From NCBI GenBank assembly GCA_035512595.1, contig DATKDU010000238.1, forward strand, positions 1 through 30,812: DNA of 30,812 nucleotides, written 5' to 3'. Origin of the DNA: DATKDU01 sp035512595. GTDB taxonomy: Bacteria; Planctomycetota; Planctomycetia; Pirellulales; Pirellulaceae. The notes beneath the pieces were generated by a model, which was not told the origin of the DNA, ran no database searches, and was given only the letters and a program-made list of their open reading frames with translations. Both the position numbers and the translations under genes were made by a program. Shown here one piece after another: positions 7,154-15,203 of the stretch. Every line of letters begins with the position of its first letter. Position 1 is the first letter of the stretch.

Positions 7154-9091
7154 TCACTGCTCCGCCATCTTCTCGTGCCACTCGGCCCGGCTGGGATTGC
7201 CCGTCTTGCGGAAATGATCGGCCAGGTACTGATGCGCCTGGACGTTCCGCGGATCGATCTGCGTCGCCTTGAGGAGCGCCTCGACCGCGGCCGGCTGATT
7301 TTTCAGCTTCTGCTGGCACTGCGCCTCGAGCAGCCACTGCACGGAGTGCCGCCGCATGTCGCGCATCAAGAACAGCGTGGCGAGTGCTTCTTCGTAGCGC
7401 TCCTGGCGATAGAGGGCGTCGGCCGCCAGGAACAGCGAGTTGCACCGCTCGATGCCGTCGAGGTTTTCGTCCTCCAGCGAGCTGACGGCCAAGGAAAATG
7501 TATCCCCTGCGCCGAACTCAAACCGCAGGCTGGCCAGCGCCGAATCGACGTACCCGTCCTTCAGCCCTGCCGCGCGGACATCCGTGAGAATCTCTAGCGC
7601 CAGCTTCTGGTAGTGCGTCCGCCGGTTGCGGCTGTCTTCATGATTCGCCAGGTCGATGTACGCCAGGCCGAGCGACCGCTTGCGATCGATCTCGCCGAGC
7701 CGCGAGATGTCCAGGAACGGCTTGAGCACGCCGGGGACCGTGCCGGATTCCCTCTTGCCGGACTGCTCGGGACCGTGAATGGCGACGCGATGGTGCGTGA
7801 AGGCCAGGTGCGGAATATCGGTCGGCGACGTCGGCATGTGGCATTGCACGCAATCGTTCGCGGCGCTTTCCTGGGCCAGCTTCTGGCGATCGACCGTGCA
7901 GTGCTCGGCTTGATGGCACGACAGGCATACCGCTTTGTAATGCGCGACCCGCTGCTCGGGAGGAGGTTCGCCGTGCGGGCTGTGGCAGGTGACGCACGTG
8001 AACTTGTCCGACTTCTGGAAGCAGCGGCTGCTGTGCATCTGCTCGACGTGCCCGACCACCGTCATCGGCTTGTTCGCAACCTCCAGCGTGTAGTCCTGGC
8101 GGAAATCGGTCAGCGGCAGTCCGGGACGGAAGTCATCGATCCGCCGCCCGCGGGAAACGACCGTCGCCCCGGCGCGGAGGTGGCACTGCTGGCAAACCGC
8201 TTCCGCCAGCTCCCGCGACAGGTGGGCCGGGTTGACGATCGAGTAATCGATCGGCTCGCTCTCCGCCGCCGCGCTCGATGTTCCCGTGGAATGCTTGTGG
8301 ACGTGCAGCGCTCCCGGCCCGTGGCACCGCTCGCAACTGATCGTTTCCTCGATAATCCGCATCTGGTGCAGGCTGCCGTCGATGGCTTCCGACCGCCCCG
8401 CGTGGCACACCAGACATCCTTGGCCGATTTCCCGCTGAAAGCTCTGATGCTCGGGGCGGTCGTATCCGGGAGACATTCCCCACGCCTGCCGCGACGTGTA
8501 CCAGGTGATCGGCGACTCGACCATGAATCCGTCGGTCTCGACGAGATAGGTCAGCGAGTGCCGGCCGGAGCCGGTCACCCATTTGACCGGAAACTCGGAG
8601 ACGAGCGTCTCTTCCGGACCGTCGGCAATCAACAGCTCGCGATGCCACATCCGGCCGTCGCGGCGAACCACCTGATAGCGGCGCTTGGATGGCGGATGAT
8701 CGTATTGCCCGCCTTCGGGCTCGCGATCGAGATCGACGCGGCGCATCGAGCGTCCCATGCCCGTATGGCGAAACGACTCGTGCTCGTCTTCATGGCAGGC
8801 AATGCAGGCCTGGCTGCCGACATACGCCACCTCGGGCCGCGTATTCTCAAAGGGGCTGGCGGAGACCGGCGTGAGCGGAAACGGATCGGCTTTGTGCTGG
8901 GATTCTTTCTCCGAATTTTCCGCCAGCGGTGCGCTCGCCGGGGCGTTCCAGACGCTTCTCGTGGCCGCCGCGACCGCAAAGGCCAGCGCGACCACAATCG
9001 CCCCGCCCACGACGATCCGCCACAGGAGCCAGCCCGGTCGCCGGCGACCAGCCTCGGGGGAGGTTTCGCTTGAGGATGGCACGCTGGTCAT
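7154..9091 (-). CDS. Seven-haem c-type cytochrome with C-terminal TPR domain
   Basis: Seven CXXCH haem c sites are visible: CIACH (96-100), CLVCH (226-230), CERCH (253-257), CQQCH (300-304), CVTCH (366-370), CLSCH (389-393) and CVQCH (414-418). Extra histidines near HLAFTHHRVAIH could be distal ligands. A single N-terminal membrane segment (about 21-43) would anchor the haem domain outside the cytoplasm. From about residue 490 the protein is helical with TPR-like repeats, such as the AADALYRQERYEEALATLF segment and the DPRNVQAHQYLADHFRKTGN unit. I chose the ATG at 9091 (MTSVPSSS); an upstream start at 9142 adds 17 residues. It probably moves electrons outside the membrane. It is not a NrfA-type nitrite reductase by sequence, and its partner is unknown. 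It converges on the oxidase cluster. Confidence 0.88.
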   Translation of the reverse strand: MTSVPSSSETSPEAGRRRPGWLLWRIVVGGAIVVALAFAVAAATRSVWNAPASAPLAENSEKESQHKADPFPLTPVSASPFENTRPEVAYVGSQACIACHEDEHESFRHTGMGRSMRRVDLDREPEGGQYDHPPSKRRYQVVRRDGRMWHRELLIADGPEETLVSEFPVKWVTGSGRHSLTYLVETDGFMVESPITWYTSRQAWGMSPGYDRPEHQSFQREIGQGCLVCHAGRSEAIDGSLHQMRIIEETISCERCHGPGALHVHKHSTGTSSAAAESEPIDYSIVNPAHLSRELAEAVCQQCHLRAGATVVSRGRRIDDFRPGLPLTDFRQDYTLEVANKPMTVVGHVEQMHSSRCFQKSDKFTCVTCHSPHGEPPPEQRVAHYKAVCLSCHQAEHCTVDRQKLAQESAANDCVQCHMPTSPTDIPHLAFTHHRVAIHGPEQSGKRESGTVPGVLKPFLDISRLGEIDRKRSLGLAYIDLANHEDSRNRRTHYQKLALEILTDVRAAGLKDGYVDSALASLRFEFGAGDTFSLAVSSLEDENLDGIERCNSLFLAADALYRQERYEEALATLFLMRDMRRHSVQWLLEAQCQQKLKNQPAAVEALLKATQIDPRNVQAHQYLADHFRKTGNPSRAEWHEKMAEQ

Positions 9092-9456
9092 GTTTTTTCG
9101 GTCAATGCACCGATCGCCAGCGGCCGCCGGCGAAAGGAGCACGGCGGCGCCAGCGCAGGGAGCGATCGCTGCCCCCCGTCGCGTTCACTATCGATTCTAG
9201 CCGCAGCACGAAATCCATTCCATAGCGGGGTGTCCGGCGGCAATGGCCCGTGGCTTGCTGTCGCCCGCCAGCGCGCGGCGGCCTTACTTGTTCCGCAACC
9301 GGCACAATTCCGGAATAAAATTTGCCAGCAGCGGCAATCGCGGCCGCCGGCGCGACGAATCGGCTTGCTACGCCGGGTGAATCGGCATTAGGATAGAGTC
9401 GTTGCCTTATTCCAGCGGGACCCTCCCGTCTCGCCTAAAGATTCAGGGGATCGGAC
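9092..9456. other. Divergent intergenic region
   Basis: About 365 bp separate the minus-strand cytochrome gene from the plus-strand CxxC gene. No gene, tRNA-like fold or repeat is evident. The only feature I can point to is the candidate promoter at 9365-9394 facing the CxxC gene. The region is expected to hold both divergent promoters. Confidence 0.6.
9365..9394 (+). promoter_or_regulatory. Candidate sigma-70-like promoter for the CxxC gene
   Basis: TTGCTA at 9365-9370 and TAGGAT at 9389-9394 are separated by 18 bases, a plausible -35/-10 pair about 60 bases before the ATG at 9457. It is pattern-based only. Confidence 0.3.
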
Positions 9457-9762
9457 ATGATGCACTTCTCGTGCGACCGTTGCAAATGCGAATTGGATGG
9501 TGACGATCTGCGTTACGTGGTGAAGATCGAGATCCATGCCGCCATGGATCCGGTCGCTGACGAAGACCTCGAGGACGACCGAGATCACTTGATGGAGATT
9601 GAAGACATTCTGGAAAACAGCCTGGATGAGGCGAGCGACGCGATCGGCGACGACATCTATCAGCGGCGACGCTTCGATCTGTGCCCGGAGTGCTATCGCA
9701 AGTTCGTGCAGAATCCGCTCTCGCGCGAGCTGAAGGTCTCGCTGGGATTCAGCAAGAACTAG
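9457..9762 (+). CDS. Small acidic CxxC/CxxC (zinc-ribbon-like) protein
   Basis: This 101-residue protein has two cysteine pairs, CDRC (residues 6-9) and CPEC near residue 73, which could bind one zinc ion. A strongly acidic stretch (DPVADEDLEDDRDHLMEIED) and a helical segment lie between them. AGGGG lies 10-14 bases before the first of two consecutive ATGs. No catalytic motif is seen and I do not recognise a named family. Regulatory or adaptor roles are common for such proteins but are not shown here. Confidence 0.75.
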   Translation: MMHFSCDRCKCELDGDDLRYVVKIEIHAAMDPVADEDLEDDRDHLMEIEDILENSLDEASDAIGDDIYQRRRFDLCPECYRKFVQNPLSRELKVSLGFSKN

Positions 9763-9772
9763 CAGGATTGCC

Positions 9773-9789
9773 CCGCGACGCGGTCGCGG
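9773..9789. terminator. Short GC hairpin after the CxxC gene
   Basis: CCGCGAC and GTCGCGG form a 7-bp stem with a 3-base loop, ten bases after the stop codon and between two convergent genes. It has no following T run, so it may only stabilise the 3' end. Confidence 0.35.
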
Positions 9790-9869
9790 AAAGGCGGAGA
9801 GAAAACGGGCCGTCGCGGTGCGCTGGATCCTGGCGGCGCCCGGTGCATTGTCACTTTGGCGGCGGCGGT

Positions 9870-10097
9870 CTACGCCCAGTCCATCCCCGTCTGCTTCTTC
9901 ATCCGCTGCTCGTAGTTTCCCAAGAGGCCGCCGATCACGTCCCACCGATCGGGACGACGCACCTCGATGTCCCCCTGCAGGTTCACGCGGATGATGGTGT
10001 CGTCGGCAATGCCGGCCTCCGCCAGGTCATCGACGTGCAATTCGTCATCGTGGACCAGCACTTTGAGGGTCTTGCCCGTCATCTCAATGAACTTCAT
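9870..10097 (-). CDS. Small conserved-looking hypothetical protein (75 aa)
   Basis: A 75-residue soluble protein starts MKFIEMTGKTLKVLV and ends EQRMKKQTGMDWA. On the minus strand a GAGGTG sequence lies immediately before the ATG and a GGGAG slightly further up, giving a reasonable ribosome binding site. The longer in-frame reading upstream overlaps the neighbouring gene on the same strand and is not credible. It is predicted to be mixed beta strand then helix, with an acidic middle (HDDELHVDDLAEAG). No family or function is recognised. Confidence 0.7.
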   Translation of the reverse strand: MKFIEMTGKTLKVLVHDDELHVDDLAEAGIADDTIIRVNLQGDIEVRRPDRWDVIGGLLGNYEQRMKKQTGMDWA

Positions 10098-10246
10098 CAC
10101 CTCGACTCCCTTCCGCCTGTCGTGTTCCCCGCACCCTCGCGTCGGCGCGTCGGTATATGTTAGCCCCGATCGGGCCGTTTTCAACTTTCGCGGCGAGTTG
10201 ACATTCCGCAGCACCCGCTTAGGGCTCGCGGCGGATCCCCATTTTT

Positions 10247-11128
10247 TCATCTCCGCGGCGCGCCACGCTTGATCCGCGGCCGCCCTGGGGAAACGGCCGT
10301 TGGCCGCGGCGGCTGCTGCACGTGGTAGCCGGTCAGCTCCTGTGTCGTGCGGTGCTTCAGCTTGCCGTCGGGATGGAGCACTTTCGACGACTGGGAGACG
10401 ATGCCACCGGGCACTTCGCTGCAAATCACCTCCATCGACTCCGTCGTCTGCGCCGGGTCCTTTTGCAGCGTGTGGACGAAAGCCGACGCGCGGATTTCGT
10501 CTATCACCAGGTACGGCATGCCGACCGAGATCACCTCCTCGGTGGTCGTCGTGGGCGCCGCCTCGGGCGATGTGGCAGCGACCCGCTCCCGCCGCAGCGC
10601 GTGCGGCGTCACTTCCGGCGAATAGAAGACCTTGACCGTCGTCCGATTCGTCCCTTCGGTCATCACCGCCTGCCGCACTTCGCAGAGGATCTTCCGCCCG
10701 TTGAGCGTTACCTCGCTCTCCCCGAGCGTCTGCACATCCTCGACCGTTTCGCTCGCCTTCTCGCCGCTGAGACCGAACGATTGCTCCTGCGGCTGGAACT
10801 GAAGGCGGCGCCCCCCCGCCTCGACCGTCCGCTCGATCAAGAGCGTGTAGCTGCCGGGGGCGGTCGCTTTGAGGGTCCTTTTGACTTCTTCGATCGACGC
10901 TGTGGCCACGCCCCGCGCGTCGAAGCTTTCTTTGGTGATCCGGACCAGCGTCCACGAGCCGACCGGAAACCGCGCCCAGGGGTGCTTCTCAGCCGGTATT
11001 AGCGGCGGCAGCAGATTGGCCTTCGTCGCCGGAGGGAGTTGCTCCTGGGCGCGCGAAAGGGGGCAGATGGCCAGCAGCGTCGCCGCCATCGCCAGTTGCC
11101 AAACCCACGCGCGCACGCCAACCGTCAT
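10247..11128 (-). CDS. Secreted hypothetical protein (293 aa)
   Basis: The protein begins with a clear signal peptide (charged start, hydrophobic core LAMAATLLAICPL, cleavage likely after SRA). The mature part (about 265 residues) appears rich in beta strand, with PVGSWTLVRITKESFDARG near the start and a basic Pro-rich tail (RPRIKRGAPRR). One cysteine lies in ILCEVRQAV and another in EVICSEVPGG. It looks like a periplasmic or surface protein of unknown function. The ATG at 11128 was chosen because it directly precedes the signal peptide; a longer reading upstream overlaps selA in another frame. It lies 140 bp downstream of selA on the same strand. Confidence 0.75.
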   Translation of the reverse strand: MTVGVRAWVWQLAMAATLLAICPLSRAQEQLPPATKANLLPPLIPAEKHPWARFPVGSWTLVRITKESFDARGVATASIEEVKRTLKATAPGSYTLLIERTVEAGGRRLQFQPQEQSFGLSGEKASETVEDVQTLGESEVTLNGRKILCEVRQAVMTEGTNRTTVKVFYSPEVTPHALRRERVAATSPEAAPTTTTEEVISVGMPYLVIDEIRASAFVHTLQKDPAQTTESMEVICSEVPGGIVSQSSKVLHPDGKLKHRTTQELTGYHVQQPPRPTAVSPGRPRIKRGAPRR

Positions 11129-11268
11129 GGAACCCCTCGAAAAGGAATAGTGCCGCTGCTGAGTGTAAACCATCCGGGCCGACAATTCGACCGTTTTCGC
11201 TCGGGGAACCGCGAATTGGATCGCTCCCTCTCGATCCCTGCGTGCCGATTGTGCCGGTTGGGCAAGCG

Positions 11269-12732
11269 CTACCGCGCCTCCCCGTCGCCGGGCGTTGGCG
11301 GCGCGGCAGTCACGGGGACCAGCGTGGGCTGTTCCTGGGCCGGCCTTTTCGCCAGCTCCTGCACGGCCTCCAGCAGCGCCGACTCCTGCCGCGGAAAGAC
11401 GCTCCGCAAATCGAGCAATAACCGGTCGTTCTTGATGCGGCCGACAACGCTCGGCGATCCGCCGCGCAGGGCGGCAGCCAGCGCATCGACCGACTGGTCC
11501 TTCGGCGACAGGGCGATGCACCACGTGTCGATCTGTTGCGTGGGCACCGAGCCGCCGCCAAGGTACGACACGTCCGCCACCGGCTCCGCCTTGGCGACCG
11601 CGCCGGTCGCCGCAACCTGCGGCGCCAAGCGCTCCGCCCGTCCCTGGAGATTCACCAGCGGCGTGGAAAGCAGCGACAAGAGGGGCACGCGCCGCTGGGC
11701 CACCTCCGGATCGCCATACAGCCGCAGCGTCGCCGCCAGCGCGGCCAAAGTCATCTTGTCCACGCGCAGGGCCCGCATCAGCGGATGTTTGAGGATCTTC
11801 TGGATCAGCGAACGCTTGCCGGCGATGATGCCGCACTGCGGCCCCCCCAGCAGCTTGTCGCCGCTGAACAGGACAACGTCCGCGCCGGCGCGAATGCACT
11901 CCGCCGCGACGGGCTCCCCATCGATGCCGTAGCGGCCCAAATCGATCAGTGCCCCCGAGCCAATGTCGTCGATCAGCGGCAGGTTGTGCCGCCGGGCGAT
12001 GCCGACGAGCTCCGGCAGGTCCGGCTGCTCGGTGAAGCCGACGACGACGTAGTTGCTGGTGTGGACCCGCATCACCGCGCCGGTCTTCTCGCCGATCGCC
12101 TCTTCGTAGTCACTGCCGCGGGTTTTGTTCGTCGTCCCCACTTCCCGCAGGATGGCGCCGCTGGCGCTCATCACTTCGGGGAGCCGGTAACTGCCGCCGA
12201 TCTCGATGAGCTGCCCGCGGGAGACGATCACTTCCTTGCCGCCGGCCAGGGCGGCGAGCGTGATAAGCGTGGCCCCGGCATTGTTGTTGGTGACCGCCGC
12301 GGCTTCCGCGCCGGTGAGCCGCGTGAGCAGCCGCTCGACCGCCAGGACGCGCTGCGAGCGCTCTCCGGAAGCCAGGTCCACTTCCACGCTGGCATAGCCG
12401 AGGGAAACTTCGCGCACCGCATCGAGCGCTTCCTCGGGCAGCGGGGCGCGCCCCAGGCCCGTGTGCAGCAAGATCCCGGTAGCGTTCACCACGGGCCGCA
12501 GCGGCGGCCGCTCCTCGGTGGCGATCCAGGCGGCAATCCGCTCGGCCAGCTCATTGGGAGTCGGAATGCCCATCGCGGTGGCCCTGGTCTGCGCTTCATT
12601 CCGCAGCTTGTCGAGAAACTGCCGCACGCCGCTGACGACCGTACTGTGATTGACCCGCTGCACGAGCGACTTGAGGGGGGGACTGTCGAGGAGCTCGTTG
12701 ACCGAGGGGATATTGCGGAGGACGTTGGACAT
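11269..12732 (-). CDS. selA: L-seryl-tRNA(Sec) selenium transferase
   Basis: SelA is a PLP enzyme that converts seryl-tRNA(Sec) to selenocysteyl-tRNA(Sec) using selenophosphate. At 487 residues it is near the usual length of about 460. It shows the N-terminal RNIPSVNELL segment, then VVNATGILLHTGLGRAPL, AAAVTNNNAGA, GQLIEIGGSYRLPE, EVGTTNKT and IDDIGSGALID. The PLP-binding lysine fits K293 in FSGDKLLGGPQCGIIAG. The last 20 residues form a Pro/Ala tail. Neither selB, selD nor a tRNA(Sec) gene lies within the window, so the rest of the pathway must be elsewhere. Its presence implies that some UGA codons in this genome may be read as selenocysteine. Confidence 0.96.
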   Translation of the reverse strand: MSNVLRNIPSVNELLDSPPLKSLVQRVNHSTVVSGVRQFLDKLRNEAQTRATAMGIPTPNELAERIAAWIATEERPPLRPVVNATGILLHTGLGRAPLPEEALDAVREVSLGYASVEVDLASGERSQRVLAVERLLTRLTGAEAAAVTNNNAGATLITLAALAGGKEVIVSRGQLIEIGGSYRLPEVMSASGAILREVGTTNKTRGSDYEEAIGEKTGAVMRVHTSNYVVVGFTEQPDLPELVGIARRHNLPLIDDIGSGALIDLGRYGIDGEPVAAECIRAGADVVLFSGDKLLGGPQCGIIAGKRSLIQKILKHPLMRALRVDKMTLAALAATLRLYGDPEVAQRRVPLLSLLSTPLVNLQGRAERLAPQVAATGAVAKAEPVADVSYLGGGSVPTQQIDTWCIALSPKDQSVDALAAALRGGSPSVVGRIKNDRLLLDLRSVFPRQESALLEAVQELAKRPAQEQPTLVPVTAAPPTPGDGEAR

Positions 12733-12759
12733 GGGACGAGACCCCGGCGTGCGTGAGTG

Positions 12760-12787
12760 GCGTTTGGCTTCAGTTGCGTTTGGCTTC
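12760..12787. repeat. 12-bp direct repeat in the selA upstream region
   Basis: GCGTTTGGCTTC occurs at 12760-12771 and again at 12776-12787, a 16-bp period, within the divergent promoter region between selA and the 470-aa gene. It could be a protein-binding repeat or a simple duplication. Confidence 0.6.
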
Positions 12788-12838
12788 TACCCCGCATTGT
12801 CGCAGCGGAGCGGCGGCGTGCCAATCTGGCCTCAATCA

Positions 12839-12854
12839 TTGCGACGTGTCGCAA
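12839..12854. promoter_or_regulatory. Candidate operator: perfect palindrome over the -35 box
   Basis: TTGCGAC-GT-GTCGCAA is a perfect inverted repeat with 7-bp arms. Its left arm contains the candidate -35 hexamer of the 470-aa gene and its right arm fills the spacer, where a repressor would block polymerase. A related half-site, TGTCGCA, occurs nearby at about 12798. Confidence 0.5.
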
Positions 12855-12866
12855 GTAGGTTATCCT
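12839..12866 (+). promoter_or_regulatory. Candidate promoter of the 470-aa/Nudix cassette
   Basis: TTGCGA (12839-12844) and TATCCT (12861-12866) are separated by 16 bases. They are followed by an AGAGG ribosome binding site at 12880-12884 and the ATG at 12892, so the leader would be about 20 bases. Confidence 0.4.
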
Positions 12867-12891
12867 TGGTGAACAACGCAGAGGTTCATCG

Positions 12892-14304
12892 ATGTCAAGT
12901 TTGGCAATTAGGCGCGAATGCGTTTTCTTGGCGCCCCTCGACACTGTTCTCCGGCAGCAATCGGATAAGTTTGAGCCGCTGCTAAGGTTTTTCGCCCTGT
13001 TCAATCGGCACATCGTCGTCACAGATTCCCAACTGCTCGACAACGGAATGTTTCGCGAGCAATCGCTGTCTCAAAACTTAGACCTGCTCTTTCAGGAAGA
13101 CAGTGGCGACGGACTGCCACTCTTTCTCGTTTCGCAGCGGGCCAGTGATCGGTCGTTGAAAGAAATCCTGGTCGCCGACTTGGCAAAGGCAGGCGATCGA
13201 CCGCCCACGCGACCGATGTTCTTTTCGTCCTTAACGCAAGACCAACAGGCTCGACTTGAGAATCTTCATGCCCGGCGAAAACTGACACTGCGGTCGCTTT
13301 CGCGCGAAGTGGGATATGACGTCGATTGGCTCCAGCGCATTTCCAGATGCGTCAAGCGAGCCCAATATGCTTCGAAGTTCGCATGGCCGGCGAAAATCGA
13401 CGATTCGGCGCGTTACCACGAGCTGCTCGTTCGATGTCTCGAGTGCCAGACCCTTGCGCGTCAGGCTGGCATCCAGCACCCGGCCACCAGGAACTTTCTC
13501 AAACGTCTCATCGAGCAGATTCGGCAGCAGGATCCGTCGCAATTCAGCCGTTCGCTCGCGCACCGGGTTCTCGACGAACAACGGCGAGGAGTAGCTCGCG
13601 AAGACAAGCTGTGGGCTGCGCGCAAGGAGGACATTAACAAGGCATTTGGTGCCGTGCGTGCGATGGTATCTTACGCCTACCTCCGTAACTTCGCCGATTC
13701 GTCGAGCTTCCCCCTGTTGCTGGATCATACTCATTGGCTGGCATCCAGCATCGTCAACAAGGAACTCCGTCATAGACGGCAGGAAGCAGAGTTGGCAGAC
13801 GCGCTGGTCGAAAAGTGGCTCGACCTTCAGGAAGGGGCGTTTGAGGGGTTCGGCACTTCCCGTCAACTGGCGATGAGCCAACTGCTCAAGAGCTGCGGCT
13901 TCAGTGACCTGGCGAGCTGGCAGAAGATTATGGCATTGCGTCGCGACACGGCTTTCGGCCAGCGGCTCAGCGGAATCTCGCGCAGCAAAGGGGCCGAAGC
14001 CTCGGACCGCCTTTACGACCATGCTAGAATATGTCTGGAGCAGTTGCTTGGTCGGACGAATTGGCAGAACCTCGTCGTCCAAGGAATCAAGGAAAGCGGA
14101 AAGGGAGTAGTTGGCGAGGTCGTCAAGGGTTCGATGACGGGATTGTGGACAGCCACGGGCTTTGCAGTCCCGGCCGCCGCGGCGGCACTGGCAGTGGGCT
14201 GGAGAGGTTTACATAACATCGTTGTGCAACCATTCCTCATTGATCGTCTGGGGACCATCGTTGCTGATGAGTTGAAGAGATTGTCCAGGACACCTATTCC
14301 GTAG
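12892..14304 (+). CDS. 470-aa protein of unknown family with C-terminal hydrophobic helix
   Basis: I do not recognise this protein. It is mostly helical and charged. The N-terminal 60 residues contain FFALFNRHIVVTDSQLL, a hydrophobic strand ending in D. Residues of about 130-330 are rich in R, Q and E with no repeat. Residues 417-436 (GLWTATGFAVPAAAAALAVG) are hydrophobic enough to enter or touch a membrane. Base composition looks less GC-rich than the neighbours, which would fit horizontal acquisition; this was judged by eye. An AGAGG site lies 7 bases before the ATG, and a palindrome overlaps the likely promoter. A Nudix hydrolase gene follows 22 bp later on the same strand, so the two probably form one unit. 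Confidence 0.8.
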   Translation: MSSLAIRRECVFLAPLDTVLRQQSDKFEPLLRFFALFNRHIVVTDSQLLDNGMFREQSLSQNLDLLFQEDSGDGLPLFLVSQRASDRSLKEILVADLAKAGDRPPTRPMFFSSLTQDQQARLENLHARRKLTLRSLSREVGYDVDWLQRISRCVKRAQYASKFAWPAKIDDSARYHELLVRCLECQTLARQAGIQHPATRNFLKRLIEQIRQQDPSQFSRSLAHRVLDEQRRGVAREDKLWAARKEDINKAFGAVRAMVSYAYLRNFADSSSFPLLLDHTHWLASSIVNKELRHRRQEAELADALVEKWLDLQEGAFEGFGTSRQLAMSQLLKSCGFSDLASWQKIMALRRDTAFGQRLSGISRSKGAEASDRLYDHARICLEQLLGRTNWQNLVVQGIKESGKGVVGEVVKGSMTGLWTATGFAVPAAAAALAVGWRGLHNIVVQPFLIDRLGTIVADELKRLSRTPIP

Positions 14305-14326
14305 CCACCGAATATCGAGCATCCCA

Positions 14327-15016
14327 ATGCAGGCGTCATCGAATATCGATCATCGACCCGGAGCTACTACAGCGGCCGTGCCGAAGCGACGCTTGTCCGA
14401 ACTAAGTGACGCAACTGGGTTCATCCCCGGATGGCAGCCTGGGGAAGGAGTACTCCTCGAGAACCTGCCTTTCGGCTCCCTTCGGCATCGCGTCGTCGTC
14501 GCCGAGGACGGATCACCGCTTTACGACTTTCCGCATTTTGTGGAGCCGGGCGGAGCGGCCCTGCTTCCCATCGCGCCGGGAGGAAAGGTCGGTTTGGTGC
14601 ATATCGATCGACCGGCTCTGCTGAAAGAGTCTCCCAGCGGCCAGTATCCTGAGTATGTCTTGGGCACTGATTTCGGCCGCCTTGTCTGGGAGGCGCCGCG
14701 CGGCTATCGGGAAGCTCACGAAGACGTTCAGGAAACAGCCGTCCGCGAATTGTGCGAGGAGATGGGGCTTCAATTGCAACAGGTGGAGCACGTTGGCAGC
14801 GTAACGACGAATAGTGCGATGATGGCGACGCCCATCGATTTGTTTCTTGGCACCGTTGAACTGCGCATCGGGGACGGCGATTCACGCGACGGAATTCGCG
14901 AGGTCCGTTTCTTTGATCTCAAGCAGGTCCGGGAGCTCATCCGCAGTGGCGATCTGAATTGCTCAATCACGCTCAGCCTGCTGACACACGCCTTGCTGCG
15001 CGGGCGGCTCGTCTGA
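14327..15016 (+). CDS. Nudix hydrolase
   Basis: Nudix enzymes cleave nucleoside diphosphates linked to another moiety, ADP-ribose being one common substrate. The 229-residue protein has a perfect Nudix box at 126-148: G126, E132, then R140-E141-L-C-E144-E145-M-G147-L148. An N-terminal beta domain precedes it (FGSLRHRVVVAEDGSPLYDF, GGAALLPIAPGGKVGLVHI), a layout seen in ADP-ribose pyrophosphatase-like members. The substrate cannot be set from the box alone. It follows the 470-aa gene by 22 bp, probably in the same transcript, which suggests the pair acts on or senses a nucleotide-derived molecule; that is an inference. Confidence 0.88.
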   Translation: MQASSNIDHRPGATTAAVPKRRLSELSDATGFIPGWQPGEGVLLENLPFGSLRHRVVVAEDGSPLYDFPHFVEPGGAALLPIAPGGKVGLVHIDRPALLKESPSGQYPEYVLGTDFGRLVWEAPRGYREAHEDVQETAVRELCEEMGLQLQQVEHVGSVTTNSAMMATPIDLFLGTVELRIGDGDSRDGIREVRFFDLKQVRELIRSGDLNCSITLSLLTHALLRGRLV

Positions 15017-15134
15017 ACGTGACCGGCCTTCGCGTCAATCGCGGCGACGGCTTTTCACGGAATTGTTGCAAACGCCGTCCCGATCTGTACTTACGTTCAG
15101 AATTCGCTCCGATCTCATGCGGCGCAGTGACCAA

Positions 15135-15180
15135 AGGTGTCACTCCCCTGCGTCTAATAGAAAGGGGATTGTATACACCT
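15135..15180 (+). promoter_or_regulatory. Structured leader: nested inverted repeat before the HTH gene
   Basis: AGGTGT (15135-15140) pairs with ACACCT (15175-15180), and inside it TCCCCT (15144-15149) pairs with AGGGGA (15163-15168) around a 13-base loop. The structure ends 11 bases before an AAGGAG ribosome binding site (15191-15196) and 24 bases before the ATG. It could be an operator or a leader hairpin that controls translation of the downstream DNA-binding protein. Confidence 0.35.
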
Positions 15181-15203
15181 GTTCCAACACAAGGAGCCTG
15201 ACC

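Noticed and set aside
7613..9073. A long plus-strand open reading frame of 486 codons
   Set aside because: It is antisense to the multihaem cytochrome gene, which has seven CXXCH motifs and TPRs. The plus-strand protein is Arg-rich without any family motif, as expected for a shadow in GC-rich DNA.
11536..12756. A plus-strand open reading frame of 406 codons
   Set aside because: It is antisense to selA, whose motifs are unambiguous.
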